Assembly (NCBI GenBank): GCA_963803735.1
Contig: CAWDNV010000012.1
Coordinates: 1-64,000, forward strand
Length of the DNA stretch: 64,000 nt
Source of the DNA: Palsa-189 sp963803735
GTDB lineage: Bacteria > Acidobacteriota > Terriglobia > Acidiferrales > UBA7541
Reading direction: 5' to 3'
The translations under genes and the position numbers were made by a program. Positions 16,182 through 24,798 of this stretch are shown here, in pieces; the stretch's first letter is position 1, and every line of letters starts with the position of its first letter. The notes beneath the pieces are model-generated. The model saw only the letters and a program-made list of their open reading frames with translations, was not told the origin of the DNA and made no database searches.

Positions 16182-17749
16182 CAACTCACACGGCCAATAT
16201 CGGTCGGTTTGTGATTGCTCCGAATGGAAAAGTAGCAGCTAGAAGGCAGCTTATAGAAGGCCAATCGACTTTGGATTTGCTTGCGGGTGCCGCTCTCGCG
16301 GTAGCGCTGGTTCCTGTCTTGCTCTATTTCGAAATTCGCCTTCCGGTTGCCGTCCCTCTTTCGATACTGCTCGCGCTAACGGGTGAACATCTGCTTCGGT
16401 TCGGCTTCAATTCGGGTTGGCTTGATGTATTTTCGCCTCTAACATTGGTATCCGGGTACTTTGCTCTCTATTTTGCAATCAGAAGCCTTTATCTTTGCAC
16501 AGTTCCTTTTTTGACCAGATTGGGGCGGAATCCCTATGACGACTATTTGCCTGCTGCCTTGTGGTGCGCCTGCGTGGGATACCTTTCGTTTTTGGCAGGT
16601 TTTAGTTCAAACATCGCAAAAAGCTGGAAGCGCCACTTGCCTGTTGCGACTCACCAGTTGCCGGCAGCGTTACCCGCATCGCGGCTTTTATTTTTGATCC
16701 TCGTCGGACTGGGGAGTTTGGCTTATCTTTTTAAAATAGGAGTAGCAGTCGGCAACTATGGCAGCCTGGAATTCCAACGGCATCCGCCGCCGGGCGTGAT
16801 TGTGCTTCTTGAAGATCTGTTGGATTTGTCTTGGGTAGTGATCTGTGTGTATTTGGTCGTGCCAACCGAAAAATCGCGGCGTTGGGAAACCTGGTCCCTT
16901 CTGGGGATCTCAGTAGGCATACTCGGGCTCAAACTCGCGATCTCCGGCGGGAAAGTTGCGCTCATTCAGCCTCTTATGGAGGCGGTAATCGTTATCCACT
17001 ACGGCAAACGACGGTTTCGGCTCTGGGAGGCGCTGATTGTCGGCATACCGACCTTGATGTTGGCGTTCGGGGCGGTCAACTTCTATCGATTCGTTGTCGT
17101 AGGGCGGAGTGGCTCGCCAAAGACTTTGTCCGACATCGTGTATCGCATTTCATCGGCGGCCATGATGTTGAATTCTAATCAAGTAGCACGGGCACAGCCA
17201 TCAGCCCTGGAACAGATGGTGGACCGTAATGCTGGGACCGATGCTTTAGCTTTAATCATGAAGTACACGCCCAATCCGTTTCCATACGCATCAGGACGCC
17301 CCTGGCTTCAGATTCCGATGACCTTTGTGCCGCGACAAATCTGGAAAAATAAGCCGATCAATATCCCCAGCGCTGAATTCGAAGCGACATATATGGGAGT
17401 GCCCAGCAACTATAACGGATTCACTTCCATGCAGCTGATTGGAGATTTGTATCGGAACTTCTCTTGGGCCGGGGTATTGGGCGGGATGTTTTTTCTAGGG
17501 GTGTTGCTGCGACTTTTCTATCTGTTCTGCTCGCCGAGCCGGGCGAATATCGCAGGCCTCTTTTTATACGCGGCATTATTTCCAGAGGTCATTCATTCGC
17601 TCGAATCAGACGCAGGCTACGCGGTTATCAATGTGACCAGAGCCATGGCGTTGGCCGTGGGGGTGGCTATCTTTCTCGGAGCACGATTCAGGCGTTTTTC
17701 GCGGGGCACGATTTGCAGCACTATGTATAACCCCCACGGTTACCTTTAA
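16178..17749 (+). CDS. O-antigen/exopolysaccharide polymerase, Wzy-like
   Basis: 523 residues with roughly 12 membrane helices and a large loop (about 325-420) holding YTPNPFPYASGRPWLQ and FVPRQIWKNKP, a layout like that of oligosaccharide repeat polymerases (EpsG/Wzy/WzyE-like). Sequence conservation in this class is low, so the call rests on topology, the loop motif and position beside Wzx in a cluster that otherwise lacks a polymerase. It overlaps the previous gene by four bases. Confidence 0.7.
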   Translation: MTTHTANIGRFVIAPNGKVAARRQLIEGQSTLDLLAGAALAVALVPVLLYFEIRLPVAVPLSILLALTGEHLLRFGFNSGWLDVFSPLTLVSGYFALYFAIRSLYLCTVPFLTRLGRNPYDDYLPAALWCACVGYLSFLAGFSSNIAKSWKRHLPVATHQLPAALPASRLLFLILVGLGSLAYLFKIGVAVGNYGSLEFQRHPPPGVIVLLEDLLDLSWVVICVYLVVPTEKSRRWETWSLLGISVGILGLKLAISGGKVALIQPLMEAVIVIHYGKRRFRLWEALIVGIPTLMLAFGAVNFYRFVVVGRSGSPKTLSDIVYRISSAAMMLNSNQVARAQPSALEQMVDRNAGTDALALIMKYTPNPFPYASGRPWLQIPMTFVPRQIWKNKPINIPSAEFEATYMGVPSNYNGFTSMQLIGDLYRNFSWAGVLGGMFFLGVLLRLFYLFCSPSRANIAGLFLYAALFPEVIHSLESDAGYAVINVTRAMALAVGVAIFLGARFRRFSRGTICSTMYNPHGYL

Positions 17750-17820
17750 TCTTTTGTAACTGCGGTCATTTCCTTTGAAGTCTTCTCGACAAAGCCTCAC
17801 TGCTGACCGCTAACTCTGAT

Positions 17821-19044
17821 ATGCGTTTGCGCAGAAAACTCCGGCTCGCATATGTGGTAACGCATCCGATCCAGTACCAGTCCCCTTTGTTGCGAAGGCT
17901 TGCTCTCGAGCCAGACATCGACCTTACCGTTTTTTTTGCCTCCGATCATTCGGTACAAGGCTACGCGGACGAAGGATTTGGAAGCGTGCGGGTCAAGTGG
18001 GATATCCCTCTTTTAGAGGGTTACCGCTATGAGTTCCTGCCCTTAATCCGCGGTGCAATAAAGACGAGCTTCTGGGCGCCGATCAACCGAGGGTTCTACT
18101 CTGCATTCAAGAAAGGGAAGTACGATGCGATCTGGCTCCACGGATACTGGAGCATTAACTCTATTTTCGCCATGATTGCGGCGAAGTTACTTGGCATTCC
18201 TCTTCTGTTGCGTGCGGAGGGCACGCTGATCGACCGCCATCGTTCCCGCTTTCGGTTGGCAATTAAGCGCATATTCTTTTCTATTGCCGACTATTTTATT
18301 AATGGAGTTCTACCAATCAGCACCAGGAACCGGGATTACTGGCTTCATTATTTGGGTCCTAGGTCCCCGTCGTTTATGGCTCCGTATGCGGTCGACAATG
18401 CGTATTTCCAGGAAATGGCCTCTGTAGCAAACGAGTCGCGAGAAGAATTCAGGCAGAGCTTAGGTTTGGAGAAAGACTGCGCCATCATACTCTACGCCTC
18501 GAAGCTCATCGAGCGAAAGCGTTCCATTGATCTAATAAACGCGTTCCTTCGCATCAGACCTGGTGTTGGTGGCAAACGACCTTATCTGTTGATCGTGGGC
18601 GACGGACCGGAGCGCGCAAAATGTGAAGCGATGGTTTGTGAAGCAGGTGACTCAAGGACCCGTTTTCTGGGTTTTCAGAATCAATCCCAAATGGCGAAGT
18701 TCTTTGATCTGTGTGACGTCTTTGTTCTCCCTTCTGTCGATGAGCCATTCGGGCTAATTGTCAATGAAGTCATGAATGCGGGAAAAGCCATAATCGTTTC
18801 CGATCAGGTGGGTTGCCAGCCTGACCTGATCGAAGATGGATTGACCGGGAAGGTTTTCCCCGCTGGCGACGTCTTGGCCCTTCGCTCTGTAATAGAAAGC
18901 CTTCTGGAAGATGGCAGCTTACGAAATGCCCTTGGCCGTCGTGCGCTTGAGCGAATCAAGCTATGGTCTTTCGAGGATGACGTCCGTGGTTTAAGGGAAG
19001 CCCTCTATTTTGTTGCTGGATCCTCCCCGAGCATAGACGCCTAA
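17821..19044 (+). CDS. glycosyltransferase, GT4 family
   Basis: 407 residues. The N-terminal LAYVVTHPIQYQSPLLRRLA is characteristic of a GT4 subgroup common in exopolysaccharide clusters; the donor domain has AIILYASKLIERKRSIDLINAF and EPFGLIVNE (E-x7-E, about residue 305). Cytoplasmic, adds a sugar to the lipid-linked repeat. A 71-bp gap precedes it with no obvious promoter, so it is probably still part of the long transcript. Confidence 0.83.
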   Translation: MRLRRKLRLAYVVTHPIQYQSPLLRRLALEPDIDLTVFFASDHSVQGYADEGFGSVRVKWDIPLLEGYRYEFLPLIRGAIKTSFWAPINRGFYSAFKKGKYDAIWLHGYWSINSIFAMIAAKLLGIPLLLRAEGTLIDRHRSRFRLAIKRIFFSIADYFINGVLPISTRNRDYWLHYLGPRSPSFMAPYAVDNAYFQEMASVANESREEFRQSLGLEKDCAIILYASKLIERKRSIDLINAFLRIRPGVGGKRPYLLIVGDGPERAKCEAMVCEAGDSRTRFLGFQNQSQMAKFFDLCDVFVLPSVDEPFGLIVNEVMNAGKAIIVSDQVGCQPDLIEDGLTGKVFPAGDVLALRSVIESLLEDGSLRNALGRRALERIKLWSFEDDVRGLREALYFVAGSSPSIDA

Positions 19045-19068
19045 TCAAGTCGCTGTAGATGTGAACGC

Positions 19069-20928
19069 ATGAATAAATCGAAATTGACCGCCTCTCGGCA
19101 TGGTTTGCCCAGCATCGTTTTCCTCGTAAGTTTAGCGTCGGCGATCGCAGCTTCGATTTGCTCTGCGGAGCTTGGCGCCGATCGTTCGATTGCTTCGAGC
19201 GCAGAAGGTGGCACTTGGGACCCGTCGGTATTGGGGGTTTCATGGGCCGAGGATTTTCGTTCAATAGCCGCAAACGAAATAAATGTAAAAACAGATTCGC
19301 GGTTGTCTATCAAGGCCGTGGGAGACGGCATCGCTGACGATGCCGCGGCTGTCGGTGCTGCGATTCGACTGGCCTCACTCTCCGGTGGAGGAACCGTTTA
19401 TTTGCCTATGGGCGATTACAAAATCGTCACACCGTCGGACCCGAAACGCGGGAGTCCCTTGATAGTGCCGTCGCGAATTATATTGCGTGGGAGTAGTGCA
19501 ATGGCGTCACGTATTTTTGTATACGACTCGAGCGCAAACCTCGAAACGGACAACATTGAGACGTGGGGCGGCATCGACTTCCGCGGGTCAAGTTTGGTTG
19601 GCATGACGGATTTGGGGATCTACGCGGTTAATTCGTCTGGCAGCCCGTGCGCGGTGATCTGGAATCGCGATCGCACTAAAGTCAGTAAACTTTTCTTTAA
19701 CAATCTGGAGATTCATCTCGCAAATTGCAGGCCCTTTTGGTTTCAAACCATCGACAATCTTTTGGTTCAGAAGAGTCTGTTTGAGAGCGCTGCTACCCGA
19801 AATGGTCCCGTATATATTGTGAATAACGGGAATATAATTTTCAGAAACAACCAAGTCCTGTATCACTTCGGCCGCGTGCAGATGCAAAACAACTCGCATC
19901 TGCTGATGCAAGCCAATCGACTCATCCGCGATGCTCAGAACAAGGACATGGACGGCCAGACTGCGATCGAAAGCGGAGGTGTTGAGCTTTCGCTCGGCCA
20001 AGACGTAAAGGTCCTGGACAATACCATTCAGACGCTGAATGCTCCTACAGACGAACATGGCGACGGCGAAGCGATAACAACTCAGAACTCGAACATTCAA
20101 GATGTGTTGGACGCGGGCAGCGCAACCAAGCTCACTTCAAATACGTTGAGCGACTCGAGCGCATTGTGGGGAGATGTTACTGTTTTACGCCTACGCCGCT
20201 ATCCAGAGGTCGTCGCGATATTTTCTGGAAATGCGACCGGTGAATGGCGGCACATTAAAGATGTTGATCCCCAGACCAAGACCCTCTCCGTAGATGAAGC
20301 CTGGAATCCCGTGCCTGCAATGGGAAGTTTCTATTCCATCTTTGTCTGGACTTTGTCCGACGCGATCATTCAAGGAAATACCCTGATTGACAATTCTAAC
20401 GGCATTGTTTTATGGGACGGATGTCGTAATTGCGTCGTGCACGACAATACTCTCGTCAATTCGCGAGGAATCATTTTAAGGACCGTGGACCAGTCACTGG
20501 ATCCCTCGCTATATCCCGAAGGAAGACGGGAGCATCAAGTAGCTCTAAACAGTAAGATTTCAAATAACGTCGTCTCAAACTCTTCAGGGCTGAGGCCTGC
20601 GTTTATTGCTTTAGACGCGGAGGCGTTCGCACCAGACAGCTATCGGGGGATGGGGATGATGAACGTTCAAATCGAGGGAAACACGATCGAGCCATACGCT
20701 GCGAACCCTAGTCAAAGTTATGATCCGCGGCACAATCAGATACCGCAGGACGGATTTTTCCCGTGCATTCTGTTCGGCCCCGCCCCAACGAAGGACCCCG
20801 TTACTAGCGTCTTCCGGGACATCCATTTCGGGAACAATACCCAGAGCCAAGCCGTCACATACGCGCCAGGATTTCTGCCATACACCACTAAAGCATGCGT
20901 AAGTTCTTCGGCTCCTGCTCGCAACTGA
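19069..20928 (+). CDS. secreted right-handed beta-helix protein (pectate-lyase-like fold)
   Basis: 619 residues. A signal peptide (SIVFLVSLASAIAASICS) is followed by IKAVGDGIADDAAAVGAAIR and GGGTVYLPMGDYKI, the usual opening of Pectate_lyase_3 / GH28-like beta-helices, and by many repeats of the N-x-I-x-x-N type (IIQGNTLIDNSNGIVLWDG, CVVHDNTLVNSRGIIL). Such proteins inside polysaccharide clusters are usually exported lyases, hydrolases or epimerases acting on the polymer made. I cannot identify catalytic residues with confidence, so the activity (trimming, modification or binding) is open. Confidence 0.75.
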   Translation: MNKSKLTASRHGLPSIVFLVSLASAIAASICSAELGADRSIASSAEGGTWDPSVLGVSWAEDFRSIAANEINVKTDSRLSIKAVGDGIADDAAAVGAAIRLASLSGGGTVYLPMGDYKIVTPSDPKRGSPLIVPSRIILRGSSAMASRIFVYDSSANLETDNIETWGGIDFRGSSLVGMTDLGIYAVNSSGSPCAVIWNRDRTKVSKLFFNNLEIHLANCRPFWFQTIDNLLVQKSLFESAATRNGPVYIVNNGNIIFRNNQVLYHFGRVQMQNNSHLLMQANRLIRDAQNKDMDGQTAIESGGVELSLGQDVKVLDNTIQTLNAPTDEHGDGEAITTQNSNIQDVLDAGSATKLTSNTLSDSSALWGDVTVLRLRRYPEVVAIFSGNATGEWRHIKDVDPQTKTLSVDEAWNPVPAMGSFYSIFVWTLSDAIIQGNTLIDNSNGIVLWDGCRNCVVHDNTLVNSRGIILRTVDQSLDPSLYPEGRREHQVALNSKISNNVVSNSSGLRPAFIALDAEAFAPDSYRGMGMMNVQIEGNTIEPYAANPSQSYDPRHNQIPQDGFFPCILFGPAPTKDPVTSVFRDIHFGNNTQSQAVTYAPGFLPYTTKACVSSSAPARN

Positions 20929-20943
20929 CTCGCTAATCGTCGA

Positions 20944-22089
20944 ATGAAAATCCTCTTGGTTGGAAACTACGAACCAAGTGGTCAGAAAAGCATGCAGCGC
21001 TTCGCGGCGCTGTTGGAGAGTGGCTTTAAAGCGGCTGGACATGAAACTCGGATCATACGTCCGCCGGTCGTGGCGGGAGCACTGCTAGTGGGTGGCGCTG
21101 CCGCCAAGTGGTTGGGCTACTTCGATCAGTTCGTCGTTTTCCCCAAACGCCTTATTGATATGGTTGAGTGGGCAGATATTGTCCATATTTGCGACCACTC
21201 GAACGCGTTCTACGTAAAGTACGTGCAACATCGTCCGTACGTGGTGACCTGTCACGATATGCTTGCGGTTCGAAGTGCTATCGGTGAGTTTGCCTGTAAT
21301 CGAACGTCGTGGACGGGCCGTCAGCTGCAAAATATCATTCTGCGCGGATTGCGGACCGCCGGCCGCACGGGGCACATCGCTTGCGTTTCGGAGGCCACGC
21401 GGCAGGATATTTTGCGAGTTGCCGACGTTCCGCAGCAGCGAGTTTCCCAAATCTATAACGGTTTGCATTTTCCCTTCAGCCCACTCGATACGGAGCAGGC
21501 GCGCCGGCAAATTTCCAAATTTGGAATCCAAAATGACCAGCGATTTATCCTTCATGTGGGTGGCAATAGTTGGTACAAGAATCGGCTTGGCGTTCTGAAG
21601 ATTCTCTCTGCGCTGAAGTCATTGCCCGAAGGCAAAGAGCTTTCTCTCGTGATGGCAGGCCAGCCCTTTACGCGTGAGATGCGACGCTTTCGATACGAAA
21701 ATGCGGCCGGCCCTGACGTGATCGAGTTGATTAACCCCTCGAATCAGGAATTGCGCGCCCTCTATTCATGCGCGAACCTGATGCTTTTTCCCTCCCTCCA
21801 AGAGGGCTTCGGTTGGCCCATCATTGAGGCCCAAGCATGTGGATGTCCCGTGGTGACTTCGCGTCGTTTACCTATGATGGAAATCGGTGGGGACGCAGCG
21901 ACGTACATTGAGCCGGACAATATTGACCAGGCTGCTGCCGCAATTGCGGGCAGGATCTGTGCACGCAGTCAACCCTGCGACAAGAGTTTGAAAAACGCGG
22001 AGCGTTTCAGCGCTTCCGAAATGATCACTCGCTATTTGTCGCTTCACCAATCGCTGTTGAATGCGTACCATCACGATGCGTGTCATTAA
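20944..22089 (+). CDS. glycosyltransferase, GT4 family
   Basis: 381 residues. MKILLVGNYEPSGQKSMQRF at the N-terminus, RFILHVGGNSWYKNRLGVLK in the linker and PSLQEGFGWPIIEAQACGCP (E-x7-E, about residue 285) in the donor domain are standard GT4 features, resembling mannosyltransferases of the WbaZ/MtfB kind. The specific sugar is not determined. The gene follows the beta-helix gene by 15 bases and overlaps the acetyltransferase gene. Confidence 0.83.
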   Translation: MKILLVGNYEPSGQKSMQRFAALLESGFKAAGHETRIIRPPVVAGALLVGGAAAKWLGYFDQFVVFPKRLIDMVEWADIVHICDHSNAFYVKYVQHRPYVVTCHDMLAVRSAIGEFACNRTSWTGRQLQNIILRGLRTAGRTGHIACVSEATRQDILRVADVPQQRVSQIYNGLHFPFSPLDTEQARRQISKFGIQNDQRFILHVGGNSWYKNRLGVLKILSALKSLPEGKELSLVMAGQPFTREMRRFRYENAAGPDVIELINPSNQELRALYSCANLMLFPSLQEGFGWPIIEAQACGCPVVTSRRLPMMEIGGDAATYIEPDNIDQAAAAIAGRICARSQPCDKSLKNAERFSASEMITRYLSLHQSLLNAYHHDACH

Positions 22090-22705
22090 CAGTCAAACTA
22101 AACACAATCAGGACCAACTGCTCACTGCTGATTCCATAAATCTGAGCCGACCGGACAATACGGAACTGGTTCGCGGCGCTTCCCTCTCGTTGGAAGCTCT
22201 TTGGTATTTCTTTGCGCTACCGTTACTTCGATCCCATCTGATCACGTCTTCGTGGTTTCGTTGTCGCTTGTTGCGTCTGTTTGGAGCAAAGATAGGGAAG
22301 GGCGTCTACTTCAAGCCGGGCCTGCGAGTAAAATTTCCGTGGTATCTCGAGATTGGCGAGCATGCGTGGTTGGGTGAAGATTTGTGGATTGACAACCTGG
22401 CGCATGTAAAGATCGAGGAGCACTGCTGCCTTTCTCAGGGCGCATACCTCTGCACGGGAAATCATGACTGGTCCTCCGTCAACATGCGGCTGATACGCCG
22501 AAACATCACTTGCAAACGAGGCTCTTGGGTCGGCGCTAAGGCGATCATTGGCCCGGGAGTTGTTGTGGGTGCCGGCGCTGTCATCTGTACCGGCGCTGTA
22601 GTCACCAGGAACGTTCCAGATATGGAGGTTCATGCAGGCAATCCCGCGCAATTCGTAAGATACCGTAAGCTGCGTGCGGAGAAAACGAGTTCGGCGTATG
22701 CATGA
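22061..22705 (+). CDS. WcaF-like acetyltransferase (left-handed beta-helix)
   Basis: 214 residues. LEALWYFFALPLLRSHLI, then WFRCRLLRLFGAKIGKGVYF and the hexapeptide repeats (IGKGVYFKPGLRVKFPWYLEIGEHAWLG is the first coil) with CLSQGAYLCTGNHDW match WcaF-type putative colanic acid O-acetyltransferases. NHDW holds the likely catalytic histidine. It would acetylate a sugar of the repeat using acetyl-CoA. Starts at 22061 or 22076, overlapping the preceding glycosyltransferase by 29 or 14 bases. Confidence 0.82.
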   Translation: MRTITMRVINSQTKHNQDQLLTADSINLSRPDNTELVRGASLSLEALWYFFALPLLRSHLITSSWFRCRLLRLFGAKIGKGVYFKPGLRVKFPWYLEIGEHAWLGEDLWIDNLAHVKIEEHCCLSQGAYLCTGNHDWSSVNMRLIRRNITCKRGSWVGAKAIIGPGVVVGAGAVICTGAVVTRNVPDMEVHAGNPAQFVRYRKLRAEKTSSAYA

Positions 22706-23714
22706 AATCGCAGCGTACAGCGAAGTAATCCTGGCCGCCGCGGAGCCACGACCGAGGACCCAGAAAGAGGATTATAAAACCGGCGTTCGCATCAATCCTT
22801 TGGTACCTACCATCTTTCATGAAGACTGGTGGCTCGAAGCTGCTACCGGCGGACAGTTCGAAGTGGTCGAAGTCCTAACCGGCGGGCGCATTGTTGGGCG
22901 TCTCCCGTTTTATAAGACAAAACGGTTTGGCTTGACGTTGATTCGCATGCCGGAGCTGACCTATTTTCTGGGGCCGGCGATCGATGAGGGTGAAGGAAGT
23001 CCGAATACCCGATTCCTCAAGCGCCTTCACATTACCCGCGAACTGCTTGAACGGCTGCCGCGCGCCTCGTGGCAGTATGTGAAATGCCATGGCGGCGTTA
23101 CCGAAGTAATTGCGTTTCAGGGCCTCGGATTTCGAACTTATGTCCAATTCACTTATGAGCTCGCGCCCCACCCGGTTAGCGTCCTCTGGCAACAAATGCG
23201 CAACAAGACCAGAAATGTCATTCGGAGGGCGGAAGAACGATTTTCAGTAATTGAATTGAGCGATCCATTCGAATTCCTGCACTTTTTTGAACGCAATGTG
23301 AAATTAGAAGGACAGATTAACGAGCTGGACTGGACGTTGTGCCGAAAAATTCTGTGCGCATCCCTCGACAGGCGACACGGCCGAATTCTCGCAGCACGGG
23401 ATAGCAAGAATCAGATCGTCGCAGCAAATTTTTGTGTGTGGGATGAAATCTCGTCGTTTTACTTGATGTCAACCCGCAGCCGTGATTCTGGCAACAACGC
23501 CACCGCTTTGCTCATTTGGGAGGCGATCAAGGAGTCTGCGCGTCGAGGTCTTATCTTCGATTTCGCCGGATTGGGCAATAAGGGAAGCATCTTGCTGTAT
23601 TCAGGCTTCGGAGCTCGCGTTTGTAGTCGTTACGCTGCCCTACGCGCGCGGCCCATGGCTAGAATGATATATGAACTGAAATGCCTCGCTGCGCCGGAGA
23701 ACTGCTTTTATTAG
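22698..23714 (+). CDS. FemAB/BioF2-type GNAT acyltransferase-like protein
   Basis: About 338 residues. NPLVPTIFHEDWWLEAATGG near the N-terminus and the C-terminal block MRNKTRNVIRRAEERF ... FYLMSTRSRDSGNNATALLIWEAI fit the Acetyltransf_6 (BioF2/FemAB-like GNAT) group, often found in polysaccharide clusters including the exosortase-type ones. It probably transfers an acyl or aminoacyl group to the polymer or its lipid carrier; the substrate is unknown. I prefer the ATG at 22698 to the GTG at 22674; it overlaps the WcaF-like stop by eight bases. Confidence 0.7.
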   Translation: MHEIAAYSEVILAAAEPRPRTQKEDYKTGVRINPLVPTIFHEDWWLEAATGGQFEVVEVLTGGRIVGRLPFYKTKRFGLTLIRMPELTYFLGPAIDEGEGSPNTRFLKRLHITRELLERLPRASWQYVKCHGGVTEVIAFQGLGFRTYVQFTYELAPHPVSVLWQQMRNKTRNVIRRAEERFSVIELSDPFEFLHFFERNVKLEGQINELDWTLCRKILCASLDRRHGRILAARDSKNQIVAANFCVWDEISSFYLMSTRSRDSGNNATALLIWEAIKESARRGLIFDFAGLGNKGSILLYSGFGARVCSRYAALRARPMARMIYELKCLAAPENCFY

Positions 23715-23744
23715 AAAGTCGATTGTCAACTCAGTGGCCAACAT

Positions 23745-24446
23745 ATGAATTCAATTACGTTGTGGCAAACAATCAGAAAGTGGCCTGGCGTGCAAGGGAT
23801 CATCGAGTTGAACGTAGCTTTGGAGGATTGGTGGTTTGATTTTTATCACCAAGTTGACACTTCGGTCCTACTTGATGAACAAGTGGCCTTGGGCTGGCCG
23901 GAGGATAAATTGAATTTTCATTATCTTCCCATACGCCCCAAGTGTGCGCGCCGGGCTCTGCGCAATCTTCCTCTGAACGACCCTGGCGAATACACTTTCA
24001 TCGATTTTGGCTCGGGCAAAGGACGCATGTTATTCATGGCCGCCCGCTATGGTTTCAGACACGTGTTCGGAATTGAACTACGAAGGGAACTCCACGATCA
24101 GGCCTCCAAAAATGCTCGCGGGTGCCTCCATGTGGGCGCCGGTTTTATCGAATCACTCAATATGGACGCTTCGGAATATGAATTCCCCGAAGAAAAGTTA
24201 GTCTTGTTTTTCTTTAATCCGTTTGGAAGTGAGGTGATGGCAAAAGTCCTCGGAAGACTGACGGACTCTCTTGATCGATACTTCCGCGACGTCTGGGTTG
24301 TGCTGCATGAACCGACTTGCGCGTACTTAGTGGATAAATCCTCTCAGCTTAGGTTCGAGACCGCTCGAGACGGATATCGAATCTATCGCAGTGTCCGTGA
24401 AAATGAAGTGTGTCAGTCACGTCCCCTGAAATTGGCCGCAATGTGA
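23745..24446 (+). CDS. class I SAM-dependent methyltransferase
   Basis: 233 residues. SAM motif I is TFIDFGSGKGRMLFMAARYG (about 85-105) followed by HVFGIELRREL (motif II acid) and LVLFFFNPFGSEVM (motif IV, Asn-Pro-Phe). This arrangement is that of small Rossmann methyltransferases of the DOT1/Methyltransf_25-like group. As last gene of the cluster, 30 bases after the acyltransferase, it probably methylates the polysaccharide or its terminal residue, which in some Wzx/Wzy systems stops chain growth; this role is inferred from position only. Confidence 0.72.
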   Translation: MNSITLWQTIRKWPGVQGIIELNVALEDWWFDFYHQVDTSVLLDEQVALGWPEDKLNFHYLPIRPKCARRALRNLPLNDPGEYTFIDFGSGKGRMLFMAARYGFRHVFGIELRRELHDQASKNARGCLHVGAGFIESLNMDASEYEFPEEKLVLFFFNPFGSEVMAKVLGRLTDSLDRYFRDVWVVLHEPTCAYLVDKSSQLRFETARDGYRIYRSVRENEVCQSRPLKLAAM

Positions 24447-24798
24447 ATAGCCCGCTATGGGTTGTTAAACGAACTAGTCGCTGCCTCAAAGCGCTTTAGC
24501 CACCTCCTCCTGCCCCCTGGATCTCCCTCTTTCATCGTTAGTGCTCTTAGCGCGCGGATTCCGCTCTAATAAACGGAACATTCTGCGACCAGCCTCAGTC
24601 TTTGACCGTCCCGGTTCTCCGCCTTGCTGCCGTAAAAAATGGGACGAGAGAGTAATTTAACGCGATGCGTCGGGGAACTGAATTTGCCTGCATAACGTCT
24701 ATAATATTGCCCATCCCAGCTCGCGTTATTATTTCGTATCGGTCAGGCATCGTTTCAGCGAGGCATTTAGCAGGGCGCTATACTACTGGGAATCTTCC
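24447..24798. other. intergenic region between the exopolysaccharide cluster and tilS
   Basis: About 350 bp without a convincing ORF. No intrinsic terminator with a U run was found after the methyltransferase gene. TATAAT at 24700-24705 and TATACT at 24779-24784 are possible -10 elements for tilS, neither with a clear -35 at the correct distance. The second would give a leader of only about eight bases. Confidence 0.35.
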
